27,721 nt of DNA. Origin: JBOHRE01 sp050732635. GTDB lineage: Bacteria > Gemmatimonadota > Gemmatimonadetes > Longimicrobiales > RSA9. Within the stretch, counting starts at the first letter, position 1. Each line of letters starts with the position of its first letter. The DNA lies in the NCBI GenBank assembly GCA_050732635.1, contig JBOHRE010000041.1:1-27721 (forward strand), read 5' to 3'. A program made the position numbers and the translations under genes. Below, in pieces: positions 1 to 8,512 of the stretch. The notes under the pieces were generated by a model, which was not told where the DNA came from, searched no databases, and was given only the letters and a program-made list of their open reading frames with translations.

Positions 1-1
1 C

Positions 2-985
2 GGTGAGCCTCGGGAACCCGCACGCGCGGCCGCCAGCGGAGCTGCGGCGTCGCGCGCGCCGGCTGAGCCGCGGGAGCGCGCCGCTGCGCCGACCGGCGAC
101 GGCGATGGCGACGGTCGCGTCAAGGCATCGCCGCTGGCGCGTCGGCTCGCCGCCGAGAACGACATCGCGCTCCAGGAACTGCGCGGCAGCGGCCCTGGTG
201 GCCGCATCATCAAGCGCGACATCGAAGCAGCGATTCAGGAGGGCGGCGCCCCGCGCGCGGCACCGGCGGCTCGAGCGCGGCCCCAGCCACAGGCGGAGGA
301 CGTGGTCGAGGTGCCGCTCTCGCAGATGCGCAAGACGATTGCGAAGCGGCTCGCAACCTCGATCGGTCCCGTGCCGACCTTCTATCTGACGATCGAGCCG
401 GATGTCGGCCGGCTGCTGGACGCGCGCGCGGGGATCAACGCTCGCCTGGAAGCGAGTGGCGAGAAGGTGTCGGTGAACGACATGGTCATCAAGGCCGTCG
501 CTGCGGCGCTGCGCCTGCACCCCGAGGTGAACGCGGCGTGGGGCGACACCGTGATCCGCCGCTACGGCCGTGTCCATATCGGCGTCGCAGTCGCGATCGA
601 CGACGGACTGATCACGCCGGTCGTGCGCGACGCCGACCAGAAGGGCGTCGCCGAGATCGCGCGCGACGTTCGCGAGCTGGCCAGCCGCGCCCGTGAGAAG
701 CGGCTGCAGCCGGACGAGTACACGGGCGCCACCTTCTCGATCTCGAACCTGGGCATGTTCGGCATCAGCGAGTTCACCGCGATCATCAATCCGCCGGAAG
801 CCGCGATCCTTGCCGTCGGCACGGTCGAGGAACGGCCGGTCGTGCAGGACGGCGAGGTGACCATTCGGCCGCGCATGCGCGTGACCATGAGCTGCGACCA
901 CCGGGTGATCGACGGCGCCACCGGTGCCCGCTTCCTCCAGACGCTCAGCGAGTTCCTGGAGGAGCCGGCCATGATGCTGGTCTGA
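2..985 (+). CDS. 2-oxoacid dehydrogenase E2 component (dihydrolipoyl acyltransferase), 5' partial
   Basis: E2 core of a pyruvate- or branched-chain-type 2-oxoacid dehydrogenase complex, which transfers acyl groups from lipoyl-lysine to CoA in the cytoplasm. The frame is open from base 2 with no start, so the gene enters from the left; 327 residues are visible. In order: an Ala/Pro/Arg linker (1-40), a peripheral-subunit-binding domain (about 41-78, KASPLARRLAAEN then GSGPGGRIIKRDI), a second Ala/Pro linker, and the catalytic domain (about 101-327). The acyltransferase signature DHRVIDG supplies the catalytic His300 and Asp304. The C-terminus EPAMMLV is typical. The lipoyl domain must lie outside the window. 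The E3 gene lpdA lies 4.1 kb downstream on the same strand, which supports a role in the same complex. Whether the substrate is pyruvate or a branched-chain oxoacid cannot be told without the E1 genes. Confidence 0.96.
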   Translation, partial: GEPREPARAAASGAAASRAPAEPRERAAAPTGDGDGDGRVKASPLARRLAAENDIALQELRGSGPGGRIIKRDIEAAIQEGGAPRAAPAARARPQPQAEDVVEVPLSQMRKTIAKRLATSIGPVPTFYLTIEPDVGRLLDARAGINARLEASGEKVSVNDMVIKAVAAALRLHPEVNAAWGDTVIRRYGRVHIGVAVAIDDGLITPVVRDADQKGVAEIARDVRELASRAREKRLQPDEYTGATFSISNLGMFGISEFTAIINPPEAAILAVGTVEERPVVQDGEVTIRPRMRVTMSCDHRVIDGATGARFLQTLSEFLEEPAMMLV

Positions 986-1016
986 GCGCGGCCCGGCCCG
1001 CAGCTTCAAGCTCCTC

Positions 1017-2096
1017 ATGAGGATCGCCATCGCCAAGCCGCGCCGCGGCGCCGGCGGTGGCACGACCATGGCGCTGGCGCTGGCCGAAGGGCTGCGCTCG
1101 CGCGGTCACGACGTCACCATCCTGTGCCACCCACGCGCCCGCATCGACAGGCTCGCACGCGCCCGCGGCTTCGAGGTCGACGCGGTGCTCGCGGGCCGCG
1201 ATCTGCGCGCACTGTCCCGGCTGCGCAGCTGGATCGCGCTGCGACGTCGGCATCCCGACGTCGTCCTGAACTTCATGGCGGAGCCGACCGATATGGACTT
1301 CTGCGTGCCGTCCGCGCTCCGGCTCGAAATGCCGGTCGTCGCCCGCCGTGCCCTCGCGGGACCACTCCAGCTCTCGGCCGCCCAGCGCCGGCTGTTCGCC
1401 GCGGTCGGCTGGGTCGCCGTGTCACGCGCCATTGCCCGCGAGCTCCGGGACGCCGTGCCAGGGCTGCGCACGCCACCGACGATCATCTACAACGGCACCG
1501 ACATAGACCATTTCGCCGGTGCCGAGCCTGCTGCGTTGGGTCTGCCGCCAGACGCCATCGCCATCGGCTTCATCGGCCGACTGCACCGCGAGAAAGGGAT
1601 CCGTGAGCTGGCCGTTGCGTGGCCGGCGATCGCCGCAGCGCTGCCGCGGGCGCACCTCGTGATCGTTGGCGAAGGGCCGCACGAGGCCGAATTCCGCGCG
1701 CTGCTGGGCCGCGCGCCGCGCGTGCGGTGGCTCGGTTTCCGTCACGATGTTGCGCCGATCCTGCGTGCGCTGGATCTGCTCGCGCTGCCGACGCACCGCG
1801 AAGGGTTCCCCAACATCATCGTCGAGGCGCTGGCCGCCGGCCGCGCAATCGTGACGACCACCGTTGATGGGCCCAACGAGGCGGTACGCGACACCGTGAC
1901 CGGACGCCTCGTCCCCCCAGCCGACAGCGCTGCGCTGCGCGACGCGGTCATCGCGCTCGCCGGCGATGCCGAGCTCCGGGCCAGGCTCGGCCGCGCGGCT
2001 GCGCAGGACGCGCGCGTTCGCTTCGATCGCGCCCGCATGATCGCCGCCTACGAGGACGTGCTCGTCGGCGCCGCGGCGCAGCAGGCGCGGGCCTGA
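1017..2096 (+). CDS. Family 4 glycosyltransferase (GT4, GT-B fold)
   Basis: Retaining glycosyltransferase of the GT4/glycosyl transferases group 1 type, 359 residues, the usual length. The N-terminal Rossmann domain begins MRIAIAKPRRGAGGG and carries the Gly-rich acceptor-side loop. The C-terminal nucleotide-sugar domain shows GFIGRLHREKG (Arg188 and Lys193, the diphosphate-binding pair), VIVGEGP, and the E-x7-E motif EGFPNIIVE (Glu262 and Glu270). No signal peptide or membrane helix is visible, so it is cytosolic or peripheral on the inner membrane. The acceptor and sugar cannot be deduced; lipopolysaccharide or exopolysaccharide assembly is the usual role. It follows the E2 gene by 31 bases and may be cotranscribed with it. 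No clear Shine-Dalgarno sequence precedes the ATG. It converges on the DUF5916 gene. Confidence 0.9.
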   Translation: MRIAIAKPRRGAGGGTTMALALAEGLRSRGHDVTILCHPRARIDRLARARGFEVDAVLAGRDLRALSRLRSWIALRRRHPDVVLNFMAEPTDMDFCVPSALRLEMPVVARRALAGPLQLSAAQRRLFAAVGWVAVSRAIARELRDAVPGLRTPPTIIYNGTDIDHFAGAEPAALGLPPDAIAIGFIGRLHREKGIRELAVAWPAIAAALPRAHLVIVGEGPHEAEFRALLGRAPRVRWLGFRHDVAPILRALDLLALPTHREGFPNIIVEALAAGRAIVTTTVDGPNEAVRDTVTGRLVPPADSAALRDAVIALAGDAELRARLGRAAAQDARVRFDRARMIAAYEDVLVGAAAQQARA

Positions 2097-2110
2097 AGCT
2101 GGCCTGCGCC
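2084..2110. terminator. Candidate bidirectional hairpin between convergent genes
   Basis: GGCGCGGGCC and GGCCTGCGCC form a 10-bp stem (one G-U pair) around a 7-base loop. The stem spans the stop codon of the glycosyltransferase and sits 7 bases before the stop of the converging DUF5916 gene. There is no T-run on either side, so it is a weak terminator candidate at best; its position between two convergent stops is the main argument. Confidence 0.4.
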
Positions 2111-2117
2111 GCATGCG

Positions 2118-4835
2118 CTACGGATTCAACCAGTAGCTGAGCTTGAGCAGGAACACGTTGGTGACCGGCGTCGGGAACGCGTCATCGCGGTTGAACAGCC
2201 GCCGCATGTCGCGACCGAGCTCGAACATCGGGTCCTGGTCGGTGCCCGGCACGAAACCGGTCCGGCTCTGGCTCCACACCAGGTACAGCGTCGATCCCGG
2301 CAGATACTCCCAGCGCAGGACCGCGTTGCCGCGCATCTGACGGAAGTTGAAGTCCGGATCGCCGAACGCAACATCGAAGGTGCCATCGGCGTCGACGTCC
2401 GCCTGATACTCACCATCGATGTAGGCAATGCGCGAGCCATCCAGTGAGATGAAGCGGTCCTCGAACCGATCCGCGCGCGGCGTGTCACTCAGCTTCCTGA
2501 AACGATCGTACTCGGCACCGCTGACGAACGGTTGCGCGTAGAGCTCCAGGGAAAGCGTCGGGCTGAGGGTGTAGTTGAGACGCGTGGTGAGCGAGAACGT
2601 CGTCTGGTCGATCTCACCAAAGATGTAATGGCGCTCGTCGTCCGTCGCCCGCTGCGTCACGTACTGCCAGGTGTTGCCGTTCCGACTCAGCGACGGGCTC
2701 AGCGACAGGTTGAGCTGGGGCGACGGCCGGTAGCTCGCGCCGCCGCCCACGAACGCGTTCCAGGCGCCCGTGTCCTGCTCCCGCCCGCCGCCGACGCTCA
2801 GGTGGCCGGTGAGCTGCTTTCGCCGGTCGCTGTTGAGCCACACGTTGCCCTGGAAATTCGCCTCCCGCACGATCGCGGGGCCACCTCGCGCCGCGCCGGT
2901 CGTCATGGTGCCGGGTCGCAGCCCGAACCACGAGCCGCCGTTCCAGAAGTTCTTCAGCTCCCAGTTCGTCCAGGAGCCGAACTGCGCCCATATAGGCTCA
3001 CCGCCCGTGGTCCAGCCGAAGGACGGGTTCACGCCGATGCCGAAGCTGCGGAAGATCCAGCGCGGCTCGAACTGCACGTAGCGCCAGCTCGCGAAGGTCA
3101 GGATCTGGTCCGACTCGAACTGGAACCCGAGATCGTTGAGCTCGAGGCCGGGCGTGCGCACGTGCGCACCGAAGCCGCCCAGGATGTTGCCACCTGCGAA
3201 ACGGCCGATCCAGAGATTGCCGAGAGCGCCGCTCAACGAGGTGCGTGTCGGATCATACTCGAGGTGATCGGCATCCGGCCGCTGAAAGTAGTGGCCAGCA
3301 GCCGTCTGCACGCGTGCGATGGCGTCCGCGCTGCCGCGGATGTGGCTGCCCGCGACATAGCCGCTGGCCTCCCAGGTGTTGTTGTAGAAGCGGTGCCGTG
3401 CACGCACGCCACCGGTGTACGCCGCCGAGCGCAGAAAGCTGAGCTCCGAGCGGCCGTCGAGCATGCGGTTGGTCGCCGTGAACAGCGCGCCGATCGTGCT
3501 CGAACCTTCGCGGAAATCGCGCGACAGCGTACCGATGGCATAGTTCGACATCGGCTCGACGATCTCGACCTGGCGCTCGCCCGTATCGAGCGCTATGTCA
3601 GCGTCCTCCTCGGCCGTGAGCGCATCGAGGAAGCCGGCCTGCCAGCCACTGGCGGTTTTGCCCGACAGCTTCGCCGCGCCCAGGATGGTCGTCGCGTCGG
3701 GCGCATCGACGTAGCCGGCTGCGGCCACGAACCGCTGCGGCGCGCGCCCGATGCGGCGCGAGTAGAACAGGCCTTCGCCCGAGCCGTCGTCGGTGCCCAC
3801 CCCGAACTGAAACATGTTCGAGCCCTCGATGAAGAACGGTCGCTTCTCGGGGAAGAAGCTCTCGAACGCGCTCAGATTCACGACGGAGGGGTCGGCTTCG
3901 ACCTGACCGAAATCGGGGTTGATGGTCGCGCTCAGTGTCAGGTTCGACGTGATGCCGTAGCGCAGGTCGAGGCCGGCGTCGAGCGAGGCCGCGTTCTCGC
4001 TCCAGAACGGGTCGGCTGCGTCACCCGGGGCGCGAGTCAGACGTGCGACGCTGTACGGCAAGAGCTCGAGTCGCCGTGGCGCGCGTAGCCTGGTGAGCCC
4101 GCGCAGCTCACCGGCCTGGGAGACCGTGCCGCCAGCATTGGGCAGGACGGGCGACCACCACGCCCATTCGCCGCTGCGCGCGATCTCGCGGCCCAGGTTC
4201 ACGCCCCAGATCAGCTCGCGCTGGTCCTCACTCGTCGAGCTGCTGAAGCGCAGCTGCGACAGCGGGATGCGGAACTCTGCGATCCAGCCCTGCTCGTCGA
4301 CCGCCGTCGCGACCTCCCACACCGCATCCCAGTTCAGGTCCTCAGCCCAGTCATCGTAGTGCAGCACATCCTTCTTCGAGCCCTTCGGTGTGACCGAAAA
4401 GCGGAAGGCCGTGCGGTTGTCGTTGTAGCTGTCGATCAGGACGTGAGCCCAGTCCGTGTAGATATTCGATGCATCGCGCCGCGCGAGCTGAGCGGCGATC
4501 GAGTCCGGATCATCGTAGAGTCGCATACCGACGTAGATCGCGTCGTCGTCGTACAGGAGGCGAGCTTCGGTGGGCTGGCTGGCAGGCTGCCCGGGAGTCG
4601 GACGCATCTGGACGAAGTCGGTCAGCGCCGGCGCGCTCGCCCAGGCCGCCTCGTCGAGCCGGCCGTCGAGCACGATCCCGGTGCCCTCCAGCCGCGTTGC
4701 CTGCGCCTGCCGCATTGCGCTGGCCGAGGACGCGCCGCCCGTGTCGCCGTTGCTCTGCGCGGCCAGCGGTGCCGCCGCGCCGAGCGCGGCCGCGCCGACC
4801 AGAGCCAGCAGAGTCGTGCTCGATCGCTGCCTCAT
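2118..4835 (-). CDS. DUF5916 outer-membrane protein with N-terminal CBM9-like domain
   Basis: Predicted secreted or outer-membrane protein of 905 residues. The start at 4835 is chosen because GGGAGG lies 7 bases upstream and a clean signal peptide follows (MRQRSSTTLL..., cleavage near APLAAQ). The frame stays open further upstream to 5192, but that extension is Arg-rich, unlike a signal sequence, and runs into lpdA. Residues about 48-230 look like the family 9 carbohydrate-binding fold (IVLDGRLDEAAW, then the strand DAIYVGMRLYDDP). Residues 305-338 carry the DUF5916 hallmark (INPDFGQVEADPSVVN, then FFPEKRPFFIEG). The remainder has alternating beta strands ending in KLSYWLNP, as expected for an outer-membrane barrel. 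Members are common in Bacteroidota and Gemmatimonadota, often several per genome; their substrate is not established. It is divergent from lpdA across 275 bp. Confidence 0.9.
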   Translation of the reverse strand: MRQRSSTTLLALVGAAALGAAAPLAAQSNGDTGGASSASAMRQAQATRLEGTGIVLDGRLDEAAWASAPALTDFVQMRPTPGQPASQPTEARLLYDDDAIYVGMRLYDDPDSIAAQLARRDASNIYTDWAHVLIDSYNDNRTAFRFSVTPKGSKKDVLHYDDWAEDLNWDAVWEVATAVDEQGWIAEFRIPLSQLRFSSSTSEDQRELIWGVNLGREIARSGEWAWWSPVLPNAGGTVSQAGELRGLTRLRAPRRLELLPYSVARLTRAPGDAADPFWSENAASLDAGLDLRYGITSNLTLSATINPDFGQVEADPSVVNLSAFESFFPEKRPFFIEGSNMFQFGVGTDDGSGEGLFYSRRIGRAPQRFVAAAGYVDAPDATTILGAAKLSGKTASGWQAGFLDALTAEEDADIALDTGERQVEIVEPMSNYAIGTLSRDFREGSSTIGALFTATNRMLDGRSELSFLRSAAYTGGVRARHRFYNNTWEASGYVAGSHIRGSADAIARVQTAAGHYFQRPDADHLEYDPTRTSLSGALGNLWIGRFAGGNILGGFGAHVRTPGLELNDLGFQFESDQILTFASWRYVQFEPRWIFRSFGIGVNPSFGWTTGGEPIWAQFGSWTNWELKNFWNGGSWFGLRPGTMTTGAARGGPAIVREANFQGNVWLNSDRRKQLTGHLSVGGGREQDTGAWNAFVGGGASYRPSPQLNLSLSPSLSRNGNTWQYVTQRATDDERHYIFGEIDQTTFSLTTRLNYTLSPTLSLELYAQPFVSGAEYDRFRKLSDTPRADRFEDRFISLDGSRIAYIDGEYQADVDADGTFDVAFGDPDFNFRQMRGNAVLRWEYLPGSTLYLVWSQSRTGFVPGTDQDPMFELGRDMRRLFNRDDAFPTPVTNVFLLKLSYWLNP

Positions 4836-5110
4836 ACGCGCCTCCCACGTTCCGAGCCGCTGCCTCCGCCGTGAGGGTACGGAAAGCGTTCCGCTCGCAC
4901 GGCCGAGTGGCCGCCGGCAGTAACAGAGGCTTAGACACGACCGTCGCCGAAAACGTTGGCGCCGGCGGCCGCGCACGATGGAGCGGGCCATGAGGATCGC
5001 TATGAACCTGAAGCCGGCAGGCGGCGCGACCAGCGCAAGCGGTTGTAGCGGGCATAGCTGGGGCGTAACTTGGCCGCGGCCGAGGCGGCACTGGGAGTGA
5101 ACCTGGCGAG

Positions 5111-6553
5111 GTGAATGTGGCGGCGAATTCCTATGACGTGGTGGTGATCGGGTCGGGGCCGGGCGGCTACGTCGCGGCGATCCGCGCGGCACAACTCGGG
5201 CTGAAGGTGGCCTGCGTCGAGGCGCAACGGCTGGGCGGAGTGTGCAACAACTGGGGCTGCATTCCGACCAAGGCGGTGCTAGAAGCGGCCAACCACGCGC
5301 GGCGCGTGGAAACGCTGGCGGAGTTCGGCATCACCGTGGGCGATGTGACGTTGGACATTGGCAAGGCGACATCGCGGGCGCGCTCGGTGGCGGAGCAGGG
5401 GGCGAAGGGAACCGCGTATCTGTTCAAGAAGAACGAGATCGAGCAGATCCAGGGCTGGGGCCGGCTGGCGGGCGCCGGCAAGGTCGAGGTCGACCCTTCC
5501 AAGAACGCGGGCCACGGCGATGAGGCGACGCCCAAAGGTGGCAAGAAGCAGACGCTGAGCGCGAAGCACATCATCCTGGCCACCGGCTCACGGCCGCGCT
5601 CGCTGCCCACGCTGCAGATCGATGGCGACCGCGTCTGGAGCTCGGATCATGCCGTCTACGCCACTGCGCTGCCGAAGACACTGGCCATCGTCGGTGCCGG
5701 CGCGATCGGCATGGAGTTCGCCGATGTCTTCAACGCATTCGGCACGCAGGTGTACCTGATCGAGGCACTCGAGCGGATTCTGCCCATTGAGGACGTCGAC
5801 GCCTCGAAGACACTGGCAAAGATCTACAAGAAGCGTGGCATCGAGCTGCTGGAGAACGCGCGCCTGGAGAAGGCCGACGTCAAGAAGGCTGGCGTCACGC
5901 TCCAGGTGAAGACGAAGGATGGTAAAGCGCAGAAGCTAGAGGTCGAGCGGGTGCTGGTCGCTGTCGGCCGCGCGCCGGTGATCGATGATGTCGGGCTGGA
6001 CAAGGTGGGCGTCAAGACAGAGAACGGTTTCATCGTGACCGATGAGTGGCTGCGCACGACCGCCGAGGGCGTCTACGCGATCGGCGACGTGACCAAGCCG
6101 CCGCTCCTCGCGCACAAGGCATCACACGAGGGCATCGTCGCTGCGGAGCACATCGCCGGCCAGGCGCATGCGCCTGTCGACTACGGCAACATTCCCGCCG
6201 TCACCTACTGTCACCCGGAAGTCGCGTCCGTCGGCCTGACGGAGGCCGGTGCACGGGAGGCTGGCCACGACGTGGAGGTCGGCAGCTTTCCGTGGAGCGC
6301 CAACGGCCGGGCGCGAACCGCCGGTGAGACGGACGGGTTCATCAAGGTCGTGCGTGACAAGAAGTACAGCGAGCTGCTCGGCGCGCATATCGTGGGTCCG
6401 CATGCGAGTGAGCTGATCGCCGAGTTCGTCGTCGGCCGCCACCTCGAGACCACGGTCGAGGAGATGGAGAAGGCGATACACCCGCATCCGACGCTGTCGG
6501 AGGGCGTCGCCGAGGCCTCGCTCGCGGCGCTCGGGCGTGTGATCCACATGTGA
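5111..6553 (+). CDS. lpdA: Dihydrolipoyl dehydrogenase (E3)
   Basis: FAD- and NAD-dependent flavoprotein that reoxidises dihydrolipoamide in 2-oxoacid dehydrogenase complexes and the glycine cleavage system; 480 residues, normal length. FAD site GSGPGGY (14-20); redox disulfide in GGVCNNWGCIPTKA (Cys45 and Cys50); NAD site GAGAIG (195-200); second FAD contact YAIGDVTK; C-terminal dimer interface with the catalytic pair His459 and Glu464 in HPHPTLSE. A Lys/Gly-rich insertion lies near residues 130-150. The start is GTG, either 5111 or 5117, and neither has a well-spaced Shine-Dalgarno sequence. It probably serves the E2 at the left edge, although a GT4 gene and an opposing DUF5916 gene lie between them, so it likely has its own promoter in the 4836-5110 gap. 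Confidence 0.97.
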   Translation: MNVAANSYDVVVIGSGPGGYVAAIRAAQLGLKVACVEAQRLGGVCNNWGCIPTKAVLEAANHARRVETLAEFGITVGDVTLDIGKATSRARSVAEQGAKGTAYLFKKNEIEQIQGWGRLAGAGKVEVDPSKNAGHGDEATPKGGKKQTLSAKHIILATGSRPRSLPTLQIDGDRVWSSDHAVYATALPKTLAIVGAGAIGMEFADVFNAFGTQVYLIEALERILPIEDVDASKTLAKIYKKRGIELLENARLEKADVKKAGVTLQVKTKDGKAQKLEVERVLVAVGRAPVIDDVGLDKVGVKTENGFIVTDEWLRTTAEGVYAIGDVTKPPLLAHKASHEGIVAAEHIAGQAHAPVDYGNIPAVTYCHPEVASVGLTEAGAREAGHDVEVGSFPWSANGRARTAGETDGFIKVVRDKKYSELLGAHIVGPHASELIAEFVVGRHLETTVEEMEKAIHPHPTLSEGVAEASLAALGRVIHM

Positions 6554-6576
6554 ACGGAGCAGTTACAGTGTAAGGG

Positions 6577-8049
6577 ATGAGAGCAAGAGCAAGTGTGAGG
6601 GGTGAGGGCAAGCGTAAGTCGACCCTTGCCCTTCGACTCTCACTGCCCGTCGGCCTCGGCCTCGGCCTGATCGCGGCCGGTTTCACCGGTCTGTCTTTCG
6701 GCTTCGAGCCCTTCGCCACCTGGTTCTACGTCTTCGCCTGGTATGGCACGCTCCTGGTCGTCGATGCCGCGATCGCGCTGACCGGCGGCCCGCCCGGCGC
6801 CGGTATGCGGCGCTTCCTGTTCCTCGGGCGAGGCGAGTTCACGCTGACACTGCTGGGCTGGTCCGCGGTCCTCTGGTTCTTCTTCGAGCTGCTCAACTTC
6901 CGACTGCGCAACTGGTATTACGTCTTCGTGCCGGATGAGCCGTTCGCGCGCATGGCCGGCGTCACGCTGTCGTTTGCCACTGTCTTGCCCGCCGTCCTAG
7001 GCGTGTCGACGCTGCTGGCGAACCTGGGCCTGGGACGGCGTGCGCGTTGCCCGCGCCTGCAGCTGACGCCACGTCGACTGAAGGCGATACAAGGTGCGGC
7101 CGTGCTGCTGCTGTTGCTGCCGCTGGCACGTCCAACCTGGTTCTTCCCGTTGGTGTGGGGTTTCACCACGCTGCTCCTCGAGCCCTGGGTCTACCGCCGG
7201 GCGCCGGAGCGGTCGCTTCTCCATGACCTCGAGCACGGCCGCCCCGGTCGGATACTGCGCCTGCTCGCGAGCGGCGTCCTCGTCGGATTGCTCTGGGAGG
7301 TCTTCAACCTGCGCGCGCGGAGCAAATGGATCTACACGGTGCCAGGACTGGACGGCTGGAAGCTCTTCGAGATGCCGCTGCCGGGTTTTCTCGGATTCCC
7401 GCCGTTCGCCATCGACTGCTTCGTCATCTGGCAGGCGCTCGTCGTGGCCGGACTCGCGGTGCCGCGTGTCGGGCCGGTGTTCCCGGCGTCGGCGAAGCGC
7501 CGCGGCGCCGCAACTGTCCTGGCCGCGTTCCTGGCCGCGGGCGCGCTGCGCGGAATGGAGGCGCGCACGATCTCGTCGTACACGCCGCGGCTGGAGGGTC
7601 TCGCGACCGTGGTGCGCGCGGCCGGCGGCGACGCCGAGCGCACCGAGCGCGAAGCCGCGCGCCTCGCTGCCGCCGGTTACGACGTCTTCGGTGTTGCGCA
7701 GGCTACACCGGCCGAGCTAGCGCGGCGCGCTGCCCTCGATCCGACCTCCTCCGCGACGTGGGTGCGCGCGGCTCGCCTGGCCGTGCTGCGCGGCATCGGC
7801 ACGGAGCATGCGCGCCGGCTCATCGTATTTGCGGGCATCGACTCGGTCGAGCGGTTGGCGGCCGCGGATGCCGGGCAGCTCGCATTACGACTCGCGCGAG
7901 TCAGCGATGATGTCGTTCCGGCACGGATCCGCGTCTGGGTGCGTGCCGCCCGGCGTGAGGCCGGCAATCCGGCACTGGAGTCGAACCATGATACGGATGC
8001 TTCGATGCGCGACGCCGCTCGTCGCGCTGCTGGTGACCACGGCCTGTGA
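6577..8049 (+). CDS. Polytopic membrane protein with internal duplication and C-terminal DUF4332 (helix-hairpin-helix) domain
   Basis: I do not recognise the membrane part as a named family. The 490-residue product has about eight hydrophobic segments in residues 22-325, arranged as two similar halves: TWFYVFAWYGTLL (48-60) matches TWFFPLVWGFTTLL (187-200), and LWFFFELLNFRLRNWYYVFV (99-118) matches LLWEVFNLRARSKWIYTV (238-255). Each half carries Glu, Asn, Arg, Trp and Tyr at matching places (E104/E241, N107/N244). Residues about 355-460 read as DUF4332, a tandem helix-hairpin-helix module, with WVRAARLAVLRGIGTEHA and FAGIDSVERLA. The function is unknown. The ATG at 6577 has poor spacing to TAAGGG, and the first 18 codons are low-complexity, so GTG 6595 or a later start is possible. 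The last 62 bases overlap the next gene. Confidence 0.8.
   Translation: MRARASVRGEGKRKSTLALRLSLPVGLGLGLIAAGFTGLSFGFEPFATWFYVFAWYGTLLVVDAAIALTGGPPGAGMRRFLFLGRGEFTLTLLGWSAVLWFFFELLNFRLRNWYYVFVPDEPFARMAGVTLSFATVLPAVLGVSTLLANLGLGRRARCPRLQLTPRRLKAIQGAAVLLLLLPLARPTWFFPLVWGFTTLLLEPWVYRRAPERSLLHDLEHGRPGRILRLLASGVLVGLLWEVFNLRARSKWIYTVPGLDGWKLFEMPLPGFLGFPPFAIDCFVIWQALVVAGLAVPRVGPVFPASAKRRGAATVLAAFLAAGALRGMEARTISSYTPRLEGLATVVRAAGGDAERTEREAARLAAAGYDVFGVAQATPAELARRAALDPTSSATWVRAARLAVLRGIGTEHARRLIVFAGIDSVERLAAADAGQLALRLARVSDDVVPARIRVWVRAARREAGNPALESNHDTDASMRDAARRAAGDHGL
6602..6643. repeat. Imperfect inverted repeat at the 5' end of the membrane-protein gene
   Basis: GGGCAAG (6606-6612) is the exact complement of CTTGCCC (6625-6631), flanked by GTGAG (6602-6606) and CTCAC (6639-6643); AGTCGA (6617-6622) also matches TCGACT (6633-6638). 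The preceding bases 6577-6600 are purine-only AGAGCAAG-type sequence. The composition is unlike the surrounding genes, so this may be a dispersed intergenic repeat or a translation-controlling hairpin. Confidence 0.4.
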
Positions 8050-8512
8050 CAGCGACCCGACGGATCCGGGCATTCCGCGGGCGGACCTGCAGGGCGTGTA
8101 CGACTTCACGATCCTCAGCTTCGACCCGCAGGGATCACTTCCGGAGGTCGACATCCGCGCTCGGCTGGGCGCGGAGTTCGAGCCTACCCTCAACCTGATC
8201 AGCACCGGCAGTGCTCAGCTCGTCTATCAGGATGCGCAAACCGGCGCAGTCGAGACGGTGCCCGGCACGTTCACGACGGGATCGACGACCGTCACGATCA
8301 CGTTCACAGAAGGGACGCCGTTCCATCGTGTGCTGCTCTCGCGCAGCATGACCTTCCAGTGGAACGCGACCGCGCGGACGCTGACCTTCGCGGATACGGC
8401 GCCGGATGGCGTCGATCTGACGCGGTTACGTGAGCTCGTGCCGGAGTGGGAGGACGAGCCACTGTCGGATCCCGTGCCTGGCGAGCTGACCATCGTCTTC
8501 ACGCACCGCTAG
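7988..8512 (+). CDS. Small secreted lipoprotein, unknown function
   Basis: Unrecognised 174-residue lipoprotein. The ATG at 7988 has GGAG seven bases upstream and opens a lipoprotein signal: MIRMLRCATPLVALLVTTAC, with Cys20 as the lipidated residue. The frame is open further upstream, but only as a shadow of the preceding gene. The mature part begins DSDPTDPGIPRADLQGVYDF and is rich in short beta-prone stretches with many Thr and Val (about 95-130), suggesting a compact beta-barrel or sandwich such as a lipocalin-like fold; that is inference only. It overlaps the DUF4332 membrane-protein gene by 62 bases, so the two are probably cotranscribed. Its stop codon interlocks with that of selD (shared CTAG at 8509-8512), so the convergent genes have no spacer. 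Confidence 0.82.
   Translation: MIRMLRCATPLVALLVTTACDSDPTDPGIPRADLQGVYDFTILSFDPQGSLPEVDIRARLGAEFEPTLNLISTGSAQLVYQDAQTGAVETVPGTFTTGSTTVTITFTEGTPFHRVLLSRSMTFQWNATARTLTFADTAPDGVDLTRLRELVPEWEDEPLSDPVPGELTIVFTHR

Noticed and set aside
2532..4088. Long open frame of 518 codons on the plus strand
   Set aside because: Lies wholly antisense to the DUF5916 gene and its translation is Arg/Ala/Val-rich without domains; an effect of high GC.
5043..5071. TTGTAG-N17-TAACTT as an lpdA promoter
   Set aside because: Only 3 of 6 matches in each hexamer, no better than chance.
4836..5192. N-terminal extension of the DUF5916 protein
   Set aside because: Arg-rich and overlapping lpdA; the internal ATG at 4835 has both a Shine-Dalgarno site and a signal peptide.
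6651..6668. Three tandem CGGCCT hexamers
   Set aside because: Encodes Gly-Leu repeats in a membrane helix; ordinary coding use in GC-rich DNA.
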